A DNA stretch of 64,000 bases from Nocardioides zeae (lineage in GTDB: Bacteria; Actinomycetota; Actinomycetes; Propionibacteriales; Nocardioidaceae), in NCBI RefSeq assembly GCF_010686755.1, contig NZ_JAAGXA010000013.1, positions 32,420 through 96,419 of the forward strand, written 5' to 3'. How positions within the stretch are numbered: the stretch's first letter is position 1; every line of letters starts with the position of its first letter. Shown piece after piece: positions 25,005 to 33,850 of the stretch. Below the pieces are notes generated by a model, which saw only the letters and a program-made list of their open reading frames with translations, searched no databases and was not told the origin of the DNA. A program made the translations under genes and the position numbers.

Positions 25005-25543
25005 GGGGCCCCGCTGCCCACGATGGTGTTGGGCGGCACGTCCGACTGCACGGTGGTCCCGGGGCCGACCAGCGCAGAACGTCCGATCGTGACACCTCCG
25101 GTGACCACGCACCGCGCCGTCACCCAGGCACCGGCCTCGATGACCACCGGCCTCGTGATCAGGGCCATGTCGCGTCGGTGCGCGTGGGAACCAGTGGTGA
25201 TGAAGGTGCCCTGGCTGACCACCGCGTCGTGGCCGATCGTCAGCTCGTCCTGGTTGTGGAGCCACACGTCCTCGCCGACCCACGAACGGTCGCCGATCGT
25301 CAGCTTCCACGGGAACTTCACGCGCAGTCCGGGGCGCAGGATCACGCCGTCACCGATGGTCGCTCCGAACTTCCGCAGGACCGCGACCCGCAGTCGCGAG
25401 CTGATCTGGAACGCGTTGGTGACGAAGACCTGCTCCACCAGCCCCCAGAGCAGCACCATCCAGGCGGGACGTCCCCAGGCGGCGCGGGCTCCGGGAGCGC
25501 GGGAGAGATCGATGACCGGCGGCAGGTCCTCAGGCACGGTCAC
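24950..25543 (-). CDS. WcaF-like hexapeptide-repeat acetyltransferase
   Basis: The 197-residue protein is a left-handed beta-helix acyltransferase. Hexapeptide repeats run from about residue 60 to 185 (IGDGVILRPG, LTIGDRSWVGEDVWLHNQ, VTIGRSALVGPGTTV), with the catalytic histidine region SHAHRRD. WcaF-type enzymes acetylate sugars of colanic-acid-like polymers using acetyl-CoA. GTG at 25543 follows GGGAGG at good distance. It is convergent with, and overlaps, the WcaI-like gene, and it follows the cys genes on the same strand. Confidence 0.85.
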   Translation of the reverse strand: MTVPEDLPPVIDLSRAPGARAAWGRPAWMVLLWGLVEQVFVTNAFQISSRLRVAVLRKFGATIGDGVILRPGLRVKFPWKLTIGDRSWVGEDVWLHNQDELTIGHDAVVSQGTFITTGSHAHRRDMALITRPVVIEAGAWVTARCVVTGGVTIGRSALVGPGTTVQSDVPPNTIVGSGAPQVLGERFPATRSAAQER

Positions 25544-25569
25544 AGCCTCCCACGCCGACGCTCCACGGG

Positions 25570-26814
25570 TCAGTCGTTCACCATGCCCGCGCCGACCGTC
25601 ACACCCGTCGCCTCGTCGATGAGGATGAAGGCGCCGGTCGTGCGGTTGCGCGAGTAGGGGTCGAGCAGCAGCGGCTGCTGCGTGCGCAGGCGCACGCGGC
25701 CGATCTCGTTGACGCCGAGCTCCCCCGTCTCGAGGTCGCGGTGGAGCGTGTTGACGTCGAGGCGGTAGTCGAGCTCCTTGACGAGGGCCTTGACCGTGCG
25801 CGTCGTGTGCTTGACGAGCAGCTTCTGACGCGGGCGCAGCGGCGTCGTGCTCATCCACGCCACCATCGCGTCGACGTCCTGCGTCACGGCCGGCTGGTTG
25901 TTGGGCCGCGCGATGAGGTCGCCGCGGGAGACGTCGACGTCCTCGTTGAGTCGGATCGTCACCGACATCGGCGGGTAGGCCTCGGTGACCTCGCGGTCGA
26001 AGAGGTCGATGCCCGCGATCGTCGCCGGCATGCCGGAGGGCAGCACGACGACGTCGTCGCCGGGCTTGAAGACACCGCCGGCGACCTGACCCGCGTAACC
26101 CCGGTAGTCGTGGTGCTCGTCCGACTTGGGACGCACGACGTACTGCACCGGGAACCGCGCGTCGCGCAGGTCGCGGTCGGAGGCCACGTGGACGTTCTCG
26201 AGGTGGTGGAGGAGCGAGGACCCGTCGTACCAGGGCATGTTGGCCGACCGCGTGACCACGTTGTCGCCCTTGAGCGCAGAGATCGGGATGATCGTCAGGT
26301 CGGGGATCGTGAGCTTCGTGGCGAAGGCGCTGAACTCGCGCTTGATCTCCTCGAACCGCTCGGCCGAGTAGTCCACGAGGTCCATCTTGTTGACGGCCAG
26401 CACGAGGTGCGGCACGCGGAGCAGAGAGAGCAGCACCGCGTGTCGGCGGGACTGCTCCGTGAGCCCGTGGCGGGCGTCGACGAGCACGAGGCCGAGGTCG
26501 GCGGTGGAGGCGCCGGTGACCATGTTCCGCGTGTACTGCACGTGGCCCGGCGTGTCCGCGATGATGAACTTCCGCGTCGGGGTCGCGAAGTAGCGGTAGG
26601 CCACGTCGATCGTGATGCCCTGCTCCCGCTCGGAGCGGAGGCCGTCGGTGAGCAGCGCGAGGTCGGTGTAGTCGTAGCCCTTGGAGGCGCTGGTGGCCTC
26701 GACGGCAGCGAGCTGGTCCTCGAAGATCGCCTTCGAGTCGAGCAGCAGCCGACCGATGAGGGTCGACTTGCCGTCGTCGACGGATCCAGCGGTAGCGAAA
26801 CGGAGCAGGTCCAT
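25570..26814 (-). CDS. cysN: Sulfate adenylyltransferase subunit 1 (GTPase)
   Basis: The 414-residue translation-factor-like GTPase drives ATP sulfurylase. The G1 loop ATAGSVDDGKSTLIGRLL, DTPGHVQYTRNM (G3) and NKMDLVDY (G4) are intact. It ends with the EF-Tu-like beta domains and lacks the fused C-terminal APS kinase found in mycobacterial CysNC. That kinase is a separate gene at 31406. It shares one base with the cysD stop (TGATG). Confidence 0.95.
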   Translation of the reverse strand: MDLLRFATAGSVDDGKSTLIGRLLLDSKAIFEDQLAAVEATSASKGYDYTDLALLTDGLRSEREQGITIDVAYRYFATPTRKFIIADTPGHVQYTRNMVTGASTADLGLVLVDARHGLTEQSRRHAVLLSLLRVPHLVLAVNKMDLVDYSAERFEEIKREFSAFATKLTIPDLTIIPISALKGDNVVTRSANMPWYDGSSLLHHLENVHVASDRDLRDARFPVQYVVRPKSDEHHDYRGYAGQVAGGVFKPGDDVVVLPSGMPATIAGIDLFDREVTEAYPPMSVTIRLNEDVDVSRGDLIARPNNQPAVTQDVDAMVAWMSTTPLRPRQKLLVKHTTRTVKALVKELDYRLDVNTLHRDLETGELGVNEIGRVRLRTQQPLLLDPYSRNRTTGAFILIDEATGVTVGAGMVND

Positions 26815-27728
26815 CAGAAGTAGCCCTCCTTCTTGCGGTCCTCCATGGCAGCCTCGGAGAACCGGTCGTCGCCACGGGTCGCGCCGCGCTCGGTGAGGCG
26901 GGCGACGGCGATCTCGTCGATGATCTCGGCCGTCGTCGCGGCGGTCGACTCGACGCAGCCGGTGAGGGTCAGGTCGCCCACGGTGCGGAACCGGACGGTG
27001 CGCTCCTCGGCGACCTCGCCGGCCCGCAGCGGGTTGTGCTCGCTCTCGCTCAGCAGCATGCCGTCCCGCTCGAAGACGCGGCGCTGGTGGGAGAAGTAGA
27101 TCGACGGGATCGAGATCTGCTCCCGGTCGAGGTAGTGCCAGATGTCGAGCTCGGTCCAGTTGCTCAGCGGGAAGATCCGCATGTGCTCGCCCTCATGGAT
27201 GCGCCCGTTGTAGAGGCTCCAGAGCTCGGGGCGCTGGTTCTTCGGGTCCCACTGGCCGAACTCGTCGCGGTGGGAGTAGACCCGCTCCTTCGCGCGCGCC
27301 TTCTCCTCGTCGCGACGACCGCCGCCGAAGGCCGCCGTGAAGCCCTCCTCCTCGATGGCGTTGAGGAGGGTGCCGATCTGCATCCGGTTGCGCGTCGTGC
27401 GCCCGTCGTCGACGACGACGCCGTTGGCGATCGCCTCCTCCACGGACGCCACCACCAGGCGGAGACCGAGGCGGGCCACCCACTCGTCGCGGCACGCGAG
27501 CACCTCGGGGAAGTCGTAGCCCGTGTCGACCTGCAGCACGGGGAACGGGATCTTCGCCGGGTAGAACGCCTTCTCGGCGAGGCGCAGCATGACGATCGAG
27601 TCCTTGCCGCCCGAGAACATCAGGACGGGCTTCTCGAACTCGGCGGCGACTTCGCGGAAGATGTGGATCGACTCGGCCTCGAGCTGGTCGAGCTGGCTCA
27701 GGCGGTAGTCGGGGTGGGTCACGGACAC
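26814..27728 (-). CDS. cysD: Sulfate adenylyltransferase subunit 2
   Basis: The 304-residue PP-loop enzyme forms APS from sulfate and ATP with CysN. The PP-loop FSGGKDSIVMLRLAEKAF, the PFPVLQVDTGYDFPE segment, FGGGRRDEEKARAKE and SNWTELDIW are typical CysD. It starts with GTG at 27728, or 9 bp later at GTG 27719. A short inverted repeat lies upstream. Placement inside the glycan locus suggests that APS/PAPS could serve polysaccharide sulfation, though assimilation is equally possible. Confidence 0.95.
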   Translation of the reverse strand: MSVTHPDYRLSQLDQLEAESIHIFREVAAEFEKPVLMFSGGKDSIVMLRLAEKAFYPAKIPFPVLQVDTGYDFPEVLACRDEWVARLGLRLVVASVEEAIANGVVVDDGRTTRNRMQIGTLLNAIEEEGFTAAFGGGRRDEEKARAKERVYSHRDEFGQWDPKNQRPELWSLYNGRIHEGEHMRIFPLSNWTELDIWHYLDREQISIPSIYFSHQRRVFERDGMLLSESEHNPLRAGEVAEERTVRFRTVGDLTLTGCVESTAATTAEIIDEIAVARLTERGATRGDDRFSEAAMEDRKKEGYF

Positions 27729-27741
27729 CGGTTCAGAGTAC

Positions 27742-27795
27742 GGACAGGTGTCTCATGCCCGCGCCTTCGTCCAACTACTGAGCATTCACCTGTCC
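27742..27795. repeat. Inverted repeat upstream of cysD
   Basis: GGACAGGTG and CACCTGTCC form a perfect 9-bp dyad with a 36-bp spacer just upstream of cysD. It may be a pair of regulator half-sites or a loop in the leader RNA. A 7-codon ORF (MRHLSVL) lies within the spacer on the minus strand, but it has no cysteine codons. Confidence 0.35.
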
Positions 27796-27800
27796 AGCGA

Positions 27801-30047
27801 CTATCGAACTCCGGAGAGCGCCTCTGCGAGGAGCGGGGCCAGTTCCTCGGACAGCGGAATGGACAGGTGGATACCGTCAACCGTCGCGGGTGTGGTGCCG
27901 ATCCAGCCGGGGCATCGGTTGCTGACGCAAAACCAGTCCTCCGTCGAGACGTAGGTTGCGCCGGCGGCCTCGGCGGCGGCTCGTTCCCCGGCGGCGTGCG
28001 AGCTCCATTGAGCACTGGGGGTCGCCTCGCAATCATCGGGGTCGCCGAAGCGAGTCATACAATCCACGAGCGAGGGTGACTTCGGCCGAGGCTGCAGCAC
28101 GACAACATGGTCAGACCACTGTGCATAGCGACGGAGCGTATCCCTCATCCCAGCCTCGGCCACGCCCTCTCGGGTGTAGGAGAGGTCGGTGCGTCGAGCG
28201 TTCTCGACATGCCCCTCGCCGCTGGCCAAGACGATTAGGTCTGGCTGCAAGGTCGCGATTGTTCGGTCGCGTTCGCCGTTCAGGTCGGCGCACTCGGGGT
28301 AGGGCGCCCCGTCCGATCGGAAATAGCCAGGCAGGGTCCATGTGCCGCACTGGCTGCCGGTCAGCTGTACAACCTTCACCTCCGGACCCAGTGCGCTCAA
28401 CAAACCGGGCATCCACGCCGCGGCGACTGAATCGCCGACGACCACCACAACCTCAGCGTCGGGCGCACTACTTCCGAACACGCAGTTGACGGATTGGTTC
28501 TCGGTCAGGGTCGAGCACGCAACGTCATCCAACTGGCGGCGCCACACTTCGGTGTCCAAGTCCTCGAAGGACAGGTTGAGTGTGGGATAGGTCGTTGAGT
28601 TGAGCGCAAGAATCAACCGCTGCCGCTGTACGGCAATCATGCCGGCGAGTCCGTCCGCGGCACCAGTCGTCTGAGTCTGCGGCTGCGGGGCTGAAGCCAG
28701 TGAATCGAGTTCCCCACTTGCCTCGATTGACCGGCTTGTCGTCGCGACAGCACCTACTGCGGCCACGAGCACCAGCCCGGCGACCAACCAACCTTGAACC
28801 AGGCGCCGTTGTCTCCGCTTGCGTTCGGACCGCCGCACGCGACGTTTGAACCTCTTCTTCTCGGGGGGAGTCATCAACCACATCGCTGTCCGCATGGGTC
28901 GTTCGACGAGGTAGAAGAACACGACCGACAAGATCGCCGTGAGGGCTATCACCGCCACCTCGTACTGCCAGTCGACCTCGAAGAACGGCCGCAGCAGAAC
29001 GATCAGCGGAAGGTGCCAGAGATACACCGAGTACGAGATGTCCCCGATGTAGGTCATGAGCCGGTTGTCGATGAGGACGAACCTCCGCGTGTCGCGACCG
29101 ACGCCCGCCGCGACGACAGCTGCTGTGCACAACACCGGCAGGAGGCCCCAGGGCGCGGGGAACGCGACCTCGTGGTGCAAGAGGAAGATCGGGAAGGCGA
29201 GCGACAGGAAGCCGCCATAGCTGAGCACGAGTGCGACGCGCGATGGCAGGCGTGCGAGAACTGGCTGGGCGATGGCGAGGAGACCGCCGATACCGAACTG
29301 CCAGGCTCGGTCGAAGGTGGAGAAGTATGCGACGGTCGGCGCGGCGACCGAGTGCCACAGCGAGTAGCAGAAGAAGCCCACCACGACGACGGAGACGGCG
29401 ACGAAGAGCGCTGGGCGGTTCGACCGCATTCGACGCGAGACGAAGATGACAGCGAAGAGCAGCAGGGGCCAGACGGCGTAGAACTGCTCCTCCACCGACA
29501 GGGACCAGTAGTGGAGGAAGGGCGACTTGCCCTGGGTTGCGAAGTAGTCCGTTCCCTGGTTCGCGAAGTGCCAGTTCGCCCAGAAGATGCTGGACCAGAA
29601 CCCATCTTCGGCGATGCGGTCGCCGCGCTCCGGATTGAACACCCAGTAGCTCGCCGCGATGGTCACCGCGGTCACGAAGAGACCCATGGGCAGGAGCCGT
29701 CGCGCCCGCGCCAGGTAGAACGGCACGAAGTAGATCCGACCGTGCTCGTCGGCCATGTCCAGCAGGACCTTGGTGATGACGAAGCCCGACAACACGAAGA
29801 AGATGTCGAGCGCCGTGAAGACGCCTTGGGGAGCCAGGTAGAGGTGGCCGATGACGACGAGGATGACGCCGACACCGCGAACGCCTTGGAGGTCGTAGCG
29901 TGTCGCCGGGTTGCGTCGCTTCGGCTGCGGGGTCAAGGCTGCCCGGAGCTTCTTCCACTTCGAGCGATGACCGCGCCCCCGTGAGGAAGACCGAGAACGA
30001 CCCGACGTCGAACGCGATCGTTCGGACTGACCAGCAACAACACTCAC
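27801..30047 (-). CDS. OafA-type acyltransferase with SGNH domain
   Basis: The 748-residue protein joins an acyltransferase_3 membrane domain (about residues 45-390, about 10 helices, starting YDLQGVRGVGVILVVIGHLY) to an extracytoplasmic SGNH hydrolase-like domain (about 530-745). The SGNH part has the catalytic VVGDSVAAAWMPG block and a late DGIHLSI supplying the Asp/His pair. Such proteins O-acetylate surface polysaccharides outside the membrane. The arginine-rich first 40 residues are probably a cytoplasmic lead. It stands alone between cysD and ugd. Confidence 0.88.
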   Translation of the reverse strand: MSVVAGQSERSRSTSGRSRSSSRGRGHRSKWKKLRAALTPQPKRRNPATRYDLQGVRGVGVILVVIGHLYLAPQGVFTALDIFFVLSGFVITKVLLDMADEHGRIYFVPFYLARARRLLPMGLFVTAVTIAASYWVFNPERGDRIAEDGFWSSIFWANWHFANQGTDYFATQGKSPFLHYWSLSVEEQFYAVWPLLLFAVIFVSRRMRSNRPALFVAVSVVVVGFFCYSLWHSVAAPTVAYFSTFDRAWQFGIGGLLAIAQPVLARLPSRVALVLSYGGFLSLAFPIFLLHHEVAFPAPWGLLPVLCTAAVVAAGVGRDTRRFVLIDNRLMTYIGDISYSVYLWHLPLIVLLRPFFEVDWQYEVAVIALTAILSVVFFYLVERPMRTAMWLMTPPEKKRFKRRVRRSERKRRQRRLVQGWLVAGLVLVAAVGAVATTSRSIEASGELDSLASAPQPQTQTTGAADGLAGMIAVQRQRLILALNSTTYPTLNLSFEDLDTEVWRRQLDDVACSTLTENQSVNCVFGSSAPDAEVVVVVGDSVAAAWMPGLLSALGPEVKVVQLTGSQCGTWTLPGYFRSDGAPYPECADLNGERDRTIATLQPDLIVLASGEGHVENARRTDLSYTREGVAEAGMRDTLRRYAQWSDHVVVLQPRPKSPSLVDCMTRFGDPDDCEATPSAQWSSHAAGERAAAEAAGATYVSTEDWFCVSNRCPGWIGTTPATVDGIHLSIPLSEELAPLLAEALSGVR

Positions 30048-30228
30048 GGTCGACTCTCCCAGAGACGCGGCGCGACGGCCGCACGATGCAGCACCGGAGC
30101 CACGGAGCGGACCGGCGCGTCCCAGCTACGCCCTGACGCGCGCTGTGAACGAACCGATTCTCCGGCAGTTCGTTCCCGCCCGCCCCGGGTTCACCGAGGC
30201 GGAACCGGACGGTCTAGACCAGGGCGGC

Positions 30229-31395
30229 TCAGTCCCGACCGTAGATGTCCCGCGTGTACACCTTGTCCGCCACGTCGGCCAGCACGTCGGTGCGGCGGTT
30301 GGCGATGATGACGTCGGCCCTCTTCTTGAACTCGTCGAGGTCCTGCACGACCTCCGAGTTGAAGAACAGGTCATCGTCGAGCGACGGCTCGTAGATGACG
30401 ACCTCGACACCCTTCGCCTTGATCCGCTTCATGACGCCCTGGATCGAGGAGGCACGGAAGTTGTCGGAGCCCGACTTCATGATGAGCCGGTAGATGCCCA
30501 CGGTGGTGGGGTTGCGGCGCAGCACGTCCTCGGCGATGAAGTCCTTGCGCGTCGTGTTGGCCTCGACGATGGCGGAGATGAGGTTCTGCGGCACGTCGGA
30601 GTAGTTGGCCTGCAGCTGCTTGGTGTCCTTGGGCAGGCAGTAGCCGCCGTAGCCGAACGACGGGTTGTTGTAGTGCCCGCCGATCCGAGGGTCGAGCCCG
30701 ACCCCCTCGATGATCTGGGACGAGTTGAGCCCGTGCACCGCGGCGTAGGTGTCCAGCTCGTTGAAGTACGCCACCCGCAGCGCCAGGTAGGTGTTGGCGA
30801 ACAGCTTGATCGCCTCCGCCTCGGTGGCGTCGGTGAAGAGCGTCGGGACGTCCTTCTCGATGGCACCCTCGATGAGGAGCGCGGCGAACTCCCGGGCGCG
30901 CTCGCCCGTGTCGCCGACGACGATGCGGGAGGGGTGCAGGTTGTCGTAGAGCGCCCGGCCCTCGCGGAGGAACTCCGGGGAGAAGATGATCGAGGCCCCC
31001 GGGTTCTCCGAGCGCATCCGCTCGGTGAAGCCGACCGGCACGGTCGACTTCACGATGATCGTGGCGTCCGTGTTGATGGCCAGCACGTCGGCGATGACCG
31101 ACTCCACCGTCGAGGTGTTGAAGTAGTTGGTGCGCTCGTCGTAGTCCGTCGGCGTCGCGACGACCACGAACCGGGCGTCGGAGTACGCCGCGGCCTTGTC
31201 CAGCGTCGAGGTGAGGGTCAACGGCTTCGTCGCGAGGTAGTCCTCCAGCTCCCGGTCCTCGATGGGCGAGGTCCGGTCGTTGAGGAGGTCCACCCGGTGC
31301 TGGTCGACGTCGACGGCGACGACCTCGTGGTGCTGGGCGAGGACGACGGCGTTGGAGAGCCCGACGTAACCCAGGCCCGCGACGGCGATCTTCAT
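30229..31395 (-). CDS. ugd: UDP-glucose 6-dehydrogenase
   Basis: The 388-residue enzyme oxidises UDP-glucose twice to UDP-glucuronate with NAD. It starts MKIAVAGLGYVGLSNAVVLA, has FSPEFLREGRALYDNLHPSR, and carries the catalytic cysteine in GYGGYCLPKDTKQL. The length equals that of the Klebsiella/E. coli short Ugd type. UDP-glucuronate would supply an acidic sugar for the polymer. It is followed upstream on the same strand by the cysC fusion gene, 10 bp away. Confidence 0.93.
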   Translation of the reverse strand: MKIAVAGLGYVGLSNAVVLAQHHEVVAVDVDQHRVDLLNDRTSPIEDRELEDYLATKPLTLTSTLDKAAAYSDARFVVVATPTDYDERTNYFNTSTVESVIADVLAINTDATIIVKSTVPVGFTERMRSENPGASIIFSPEFLREGRALYDNLHPSRIVVGDTGERAREFAALLIEGAIEKDVPTLFTDATEAEAIKLFANTYLALRVAYFNELDTYAAVHGLNSSQIIEGVGLDPRIGGHYNNPSFGYGGYCLPKDTKQLQANYSDVPQNLISAIVEANTTRKDFIAEDVLRRNPTTVGIYRLIMKSGSDNFRASSIQGVMKRIKAKGVEVVIYEPSLDDDLFFNSEVVQDLDEFKKRADVIIANRRTDVLADVADKVYTRDIYGRD

Positions 31396-31405
31396 GGTCG
31401 GGAGC

Positions 31406-33088
31406 CTAACGGCGCGCGAGGGCGGGCGTGACCTCTGTGACGAGACGGTCGATGTGATCCGCGCACGCCTCGGCCGCCGCGGGGCCGCGCCGGTAGGGGT
31501 CGGCGATGTCCACACCCTCCGCGCTCGGCCGGCTGGCGGCGAGCCGCGCGACCGCCTCGCGCGGCGCCGTACCGTCCGGGAGGCCGGCGACGCCGCGGGC
31601 GAACTGGCCGACGGTGAAGACCTTCTTGAAGGCCGCCGGGTGCTCCTCGAGCACGAAGGCGCGGTGCCGCGCCTCGGCGGTGAGCACCAGGTCGGCACCG
31701 GCCACGAGGTCGCGGGTGAGGGGCCGACTGCGGAAGCCGACGGGGTCGAGACCCCGGGCCCTCGCCTGCGCCGCCATCTCGGCATCCATCTCCTTGTCGA
31801 CAAAGCCGTGCGTGCCGGCGCTGGTCACCTCGACCGTCTCCCCCGCGGCGGCCTGGAGGGCCAGCTGGAGATAGGGCGACCGGCAGATGTTGGCCGTGCA
31901 GACGACGAGCACGCGGAGCGGGTCCGCCACGGGCGCCGGCTCCGGGTCGGCCGTGAGGCCCACCGCCGCGAGCACCGGCGCGAGCGCCGCCTCGACCGTC
32001 AGTCCGGTCGTGTCGACGACGACGTCCGCGTCGTCCGGCACCTCGTAGGGCGCCGAGATGCCGGTGAAGTCGCTGATCTCTCCCGCTCGCGCCTTGGCGT
32101 AGAGCCCCTTCCGGTCCCGTCGCTCGCACTCCTCGACAGGAGTCGCGACGTGCACGAGCACGAACCTCCCACCCGCCTCCTCGACCGTGCGGCGCACCTC
32201 GCGGCGGGTCGCGTCGTACGGCGCGATCGGGCTGCACACCGCCACCCCGCCGTGCCGGGCGATCTCCGCCGCGACCCAGCCGATCCGCCGGATGTTGGTC
32301 TCGCGGTCGGCCGGCGAGAACGTCAGGCCCGCGGAGAGGTTGCGACGCACGACGTCGCCGTCGAGGCTCGTCACCGTGCGGTCGGTGGTCTCGAGGACCT
32401 CGTCGACCAGTGCGCGGGCGAGGGTGGACTTGCCGCTGCCGGACAGCCCGGTGAAGAACACGACCACCCCCCTGGCCTCGTCGACGGCCGGTGCGGCGGA
32501 CGCGCCGCGGTCGCCCGCGAGCTCGACGAGGGTGGCCCCCTCGGCGTACGCCGCCAGGACCTGCCCGCGACGCTCCGCGTCCCGCGTCGCGTCGCCGGTG
32601 CGCGCGAGCGGCACGACGACCACGTGCACGTCCGGTACGCCGCGGGTCGCCGCCACCGTCGAGCGCACCAGCGCGAGCGGGGAGACGCCGACGGGCCAGC
32701 CGGCGCCCGCGAGCGCGAGGAGGACGACCGGACCACCCGCGCCCCGCACGTCGGCCAGCTGCGCGGCGGTGAGCGGCGACTCGACCGGGACGACGACCGC
32801 GCCCGGGTAGCGGTCGCGCAGTTCGGCGGGCGTGAGCCGCAGCCGCCGGAAGGGACCGTAGGACGGCCGGGCGAGCGGCTCGACGCGCAGACCGGAGTGC
32901 CCGTCGAGGTCGACGCGGGCGAGCGGCAGGCCCTCCGGATCGACGAGGTCCACGGTCGGCAGCCCAGCGAGGTCGCGGGGCAGGCGCAGATCGTCGATGC
33001 TCGGCGGCGAGGAGAGCACGCCCGTCAGCAGCAGCTCGATGTCGTCGAGGGTGCGCTGGCTCGGGTTGTGCTGGGGAACGGCGGCCAC
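31406..33088 (-). CDS. APS kinase fused to low-molecular-weight tyrosine phosphatase
   Basis: The 560-residue protein has three parts. Residues 1-205 resemble an ATP-sulfurylase-like region (VVVVPLARTGDATRDAERRG). Residues 206-380 are an APS kinase (CysC) with Walker A FFTGLSGSGKST, LDGDVVRRNLSAGLTFSPAD and KGLYAKARAGEI. Residues 390-560 are a low-molecular-weight protein tyrosine phosphatase with the active-site loop VVCTANICRSP (catalytic Cys 397) and a late DP motif. The kinase makes PAPS from APS. The phosphatase may oppose the BY-kinase at 44070. I know of no standard enzyme with this fusion. GTG start with AGGATGAGG upstream. Confidence 0.85.
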   Translation of the reverse strand: MAAVPQHNPSQRTLDDIELLLTGVLSSPPSIDDLRLPRDLAGLPTVDLVDPEGLPLARVDLDGHSGLRVEPLARPSYGPFRRLRLTPAELRDRYPGAVVVPVESPLTAAQLADVRGAGGPVVLLALAGAGWPVGVSPLALVRSTVAATRGVPDVHVVVVPLARTGDATRDAERRGQVLAAYAEGATLVELAGDRGASAAPAVDEARGVVVFFTGLSGSGKSTLARALVDEVLETTDRTVTSLDGDVVRRNLSAGLTFSPADRETNIRRIGWVAAEIARHGGVAVCSPIAPYDATRREVRRTVEEAGGRFVLVHVATPVEECERRDRKGLYAKARAGEISDFTGISAPYEVPDDADVVVDTTGLTVEAALAPVLAAVGLTADPEPAPVADPLRVLVVCTANICRSPYLQLALQAAAGETVEVTSAGTHGFVDKEMDAEMAAQARARGLDPVGFRSRPLTRDLVAGADLVLTAEARHRAFVLEEHPAAFKKVFTVGQFARGVAGLPDGTAPREAVARLAASRPSAEGVDIADPYRRGPAAAEACADHIDRLVTEVTPALARR

Positions 33089-33140
33089 GGCCTCATCCTG
33101 CCAGCGGGGAGGCCGCACGCCGGCGGCCGTCCGAGAAGGC

Positions 33141-33179
33141 GGAGCCGCCCTGCCCTCTGGGGTTCGGCAGGGCGGCTCC
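33141..33179. terminator. Long perfect hairpin
   Basis: GGAGCCGCCCTGCC and GGCAGGGCGGCTCC form a perfect 14-bp stem with an 11-nt loop. It sits upstream of the cysC-phosphatase gene and before the XRE regulator leader. It could terminate readthrough from either side or insulate the two units. No gene ends there on the plus strand, so a pure terminator role is uncertain. Confidence 0.5.
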
Positions 33180-33447
33180 TGGAGGCCGTCCACCTGCCGG
33201 CCGTCAGGGATTGCCAGCGGCAGACTCGCTCCGAGGACAACTGTCCCACGCGAGAGGCCCCCGTACAAAGCAAGTCCGGCGCAACTTTGCGGAGAGTTCC
33301 GACGGCCGACAGCGACCGTTGCGACGTGCAAGCAGGAGCAAGCGACGCCGACTGGTGCTTCTCACCTGTTCGGTGGCCGGATTCTCCGCGGGCTGTGCCC
33401 CTCCTCACGTTACTCAGGGGTTGAGTTTGCTTGCTGGAGTTAGCAGC

Positions 33448-33822
33448 ATGGAACTCATGGCAAAGGGCAAGGTCGGCAAGACGGTCGAGACTCTGGGCGA
33501 GTACCTGAAGGAGCAGCGCACCTCCGCGCAGCTCTCCTTGAGGCAGCTGGCCGAGCAGGCCGGCGTGTCGAACCCGTACCTGAGCCAGATCGAGCGCGGT
33601 CTGCGCAAGCCCTCGGCCGAGGTGCTGCAGCAGATCGCCAAGGCACTGCGGATCTCCGCCGAGCAGCTCTACATCCGTGCGGGCATCGTCAGCCCGACGG
33701 ACGGCGGAGGTGGCTCCGTCGAGCTCGCGGTGCTCGCCGACCCGAACCTCACGGAGCGGCAGAAACAGTCCCTTCTCGAGGTGTACGCGTCGTTCCTGGC
33801 GCTCAACTCCAGCGAAGGCTGA
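33448..33822 (+). CDS. XRE-family transcriptional regulator
   Basis: The 124-residue protein has one lambda-repressor-like HTH (about residues 18-75): LGEYLKEQRTSAQLSLRQLA followed by GVSNPYLSQIERGLRKPSAE. A short C-terminal part follows, without a sensor domain that I recognise. The order XRE regulator - HbhA - DUF2516 matches M. tuberculosis Rv0474-Rv0475-Rv0476. The ATG at 33448 has GGAG 9 nt upstream; ATG 33457 is the alternative. The 270 bp upstream (33180-33447) holds no gene I can support and is probably a leader or promoter region. Confidence 0.88.
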   Translation: MELMAKGKVGKTVETLGEYLKEQRTSAQLSLRQLAEQAGVSNPYLSQIERGLRKPSAEVLQQIAKALRISAEQLYIRAGIVSPTDGGGGSVELAVLADPNLTERQKQSLLEVYASFLALNSSEG

Positions 33823-33850
33823 TCCCCGCACACAAGCAGAAGGAGTGGAC

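Noticed and set aside
27740..27770. Cysteine leader peptide before cysD
   Set aside because: The only short frame there, MRHLSVL, has no cysteine codons.
33211..33447. N-terminal extension of the XRE regulator starting near 33211
   Set aside because: The extension has no homology-like pattern, and the ATG at 33448 has a good ribosome site directly before the HTH domain.
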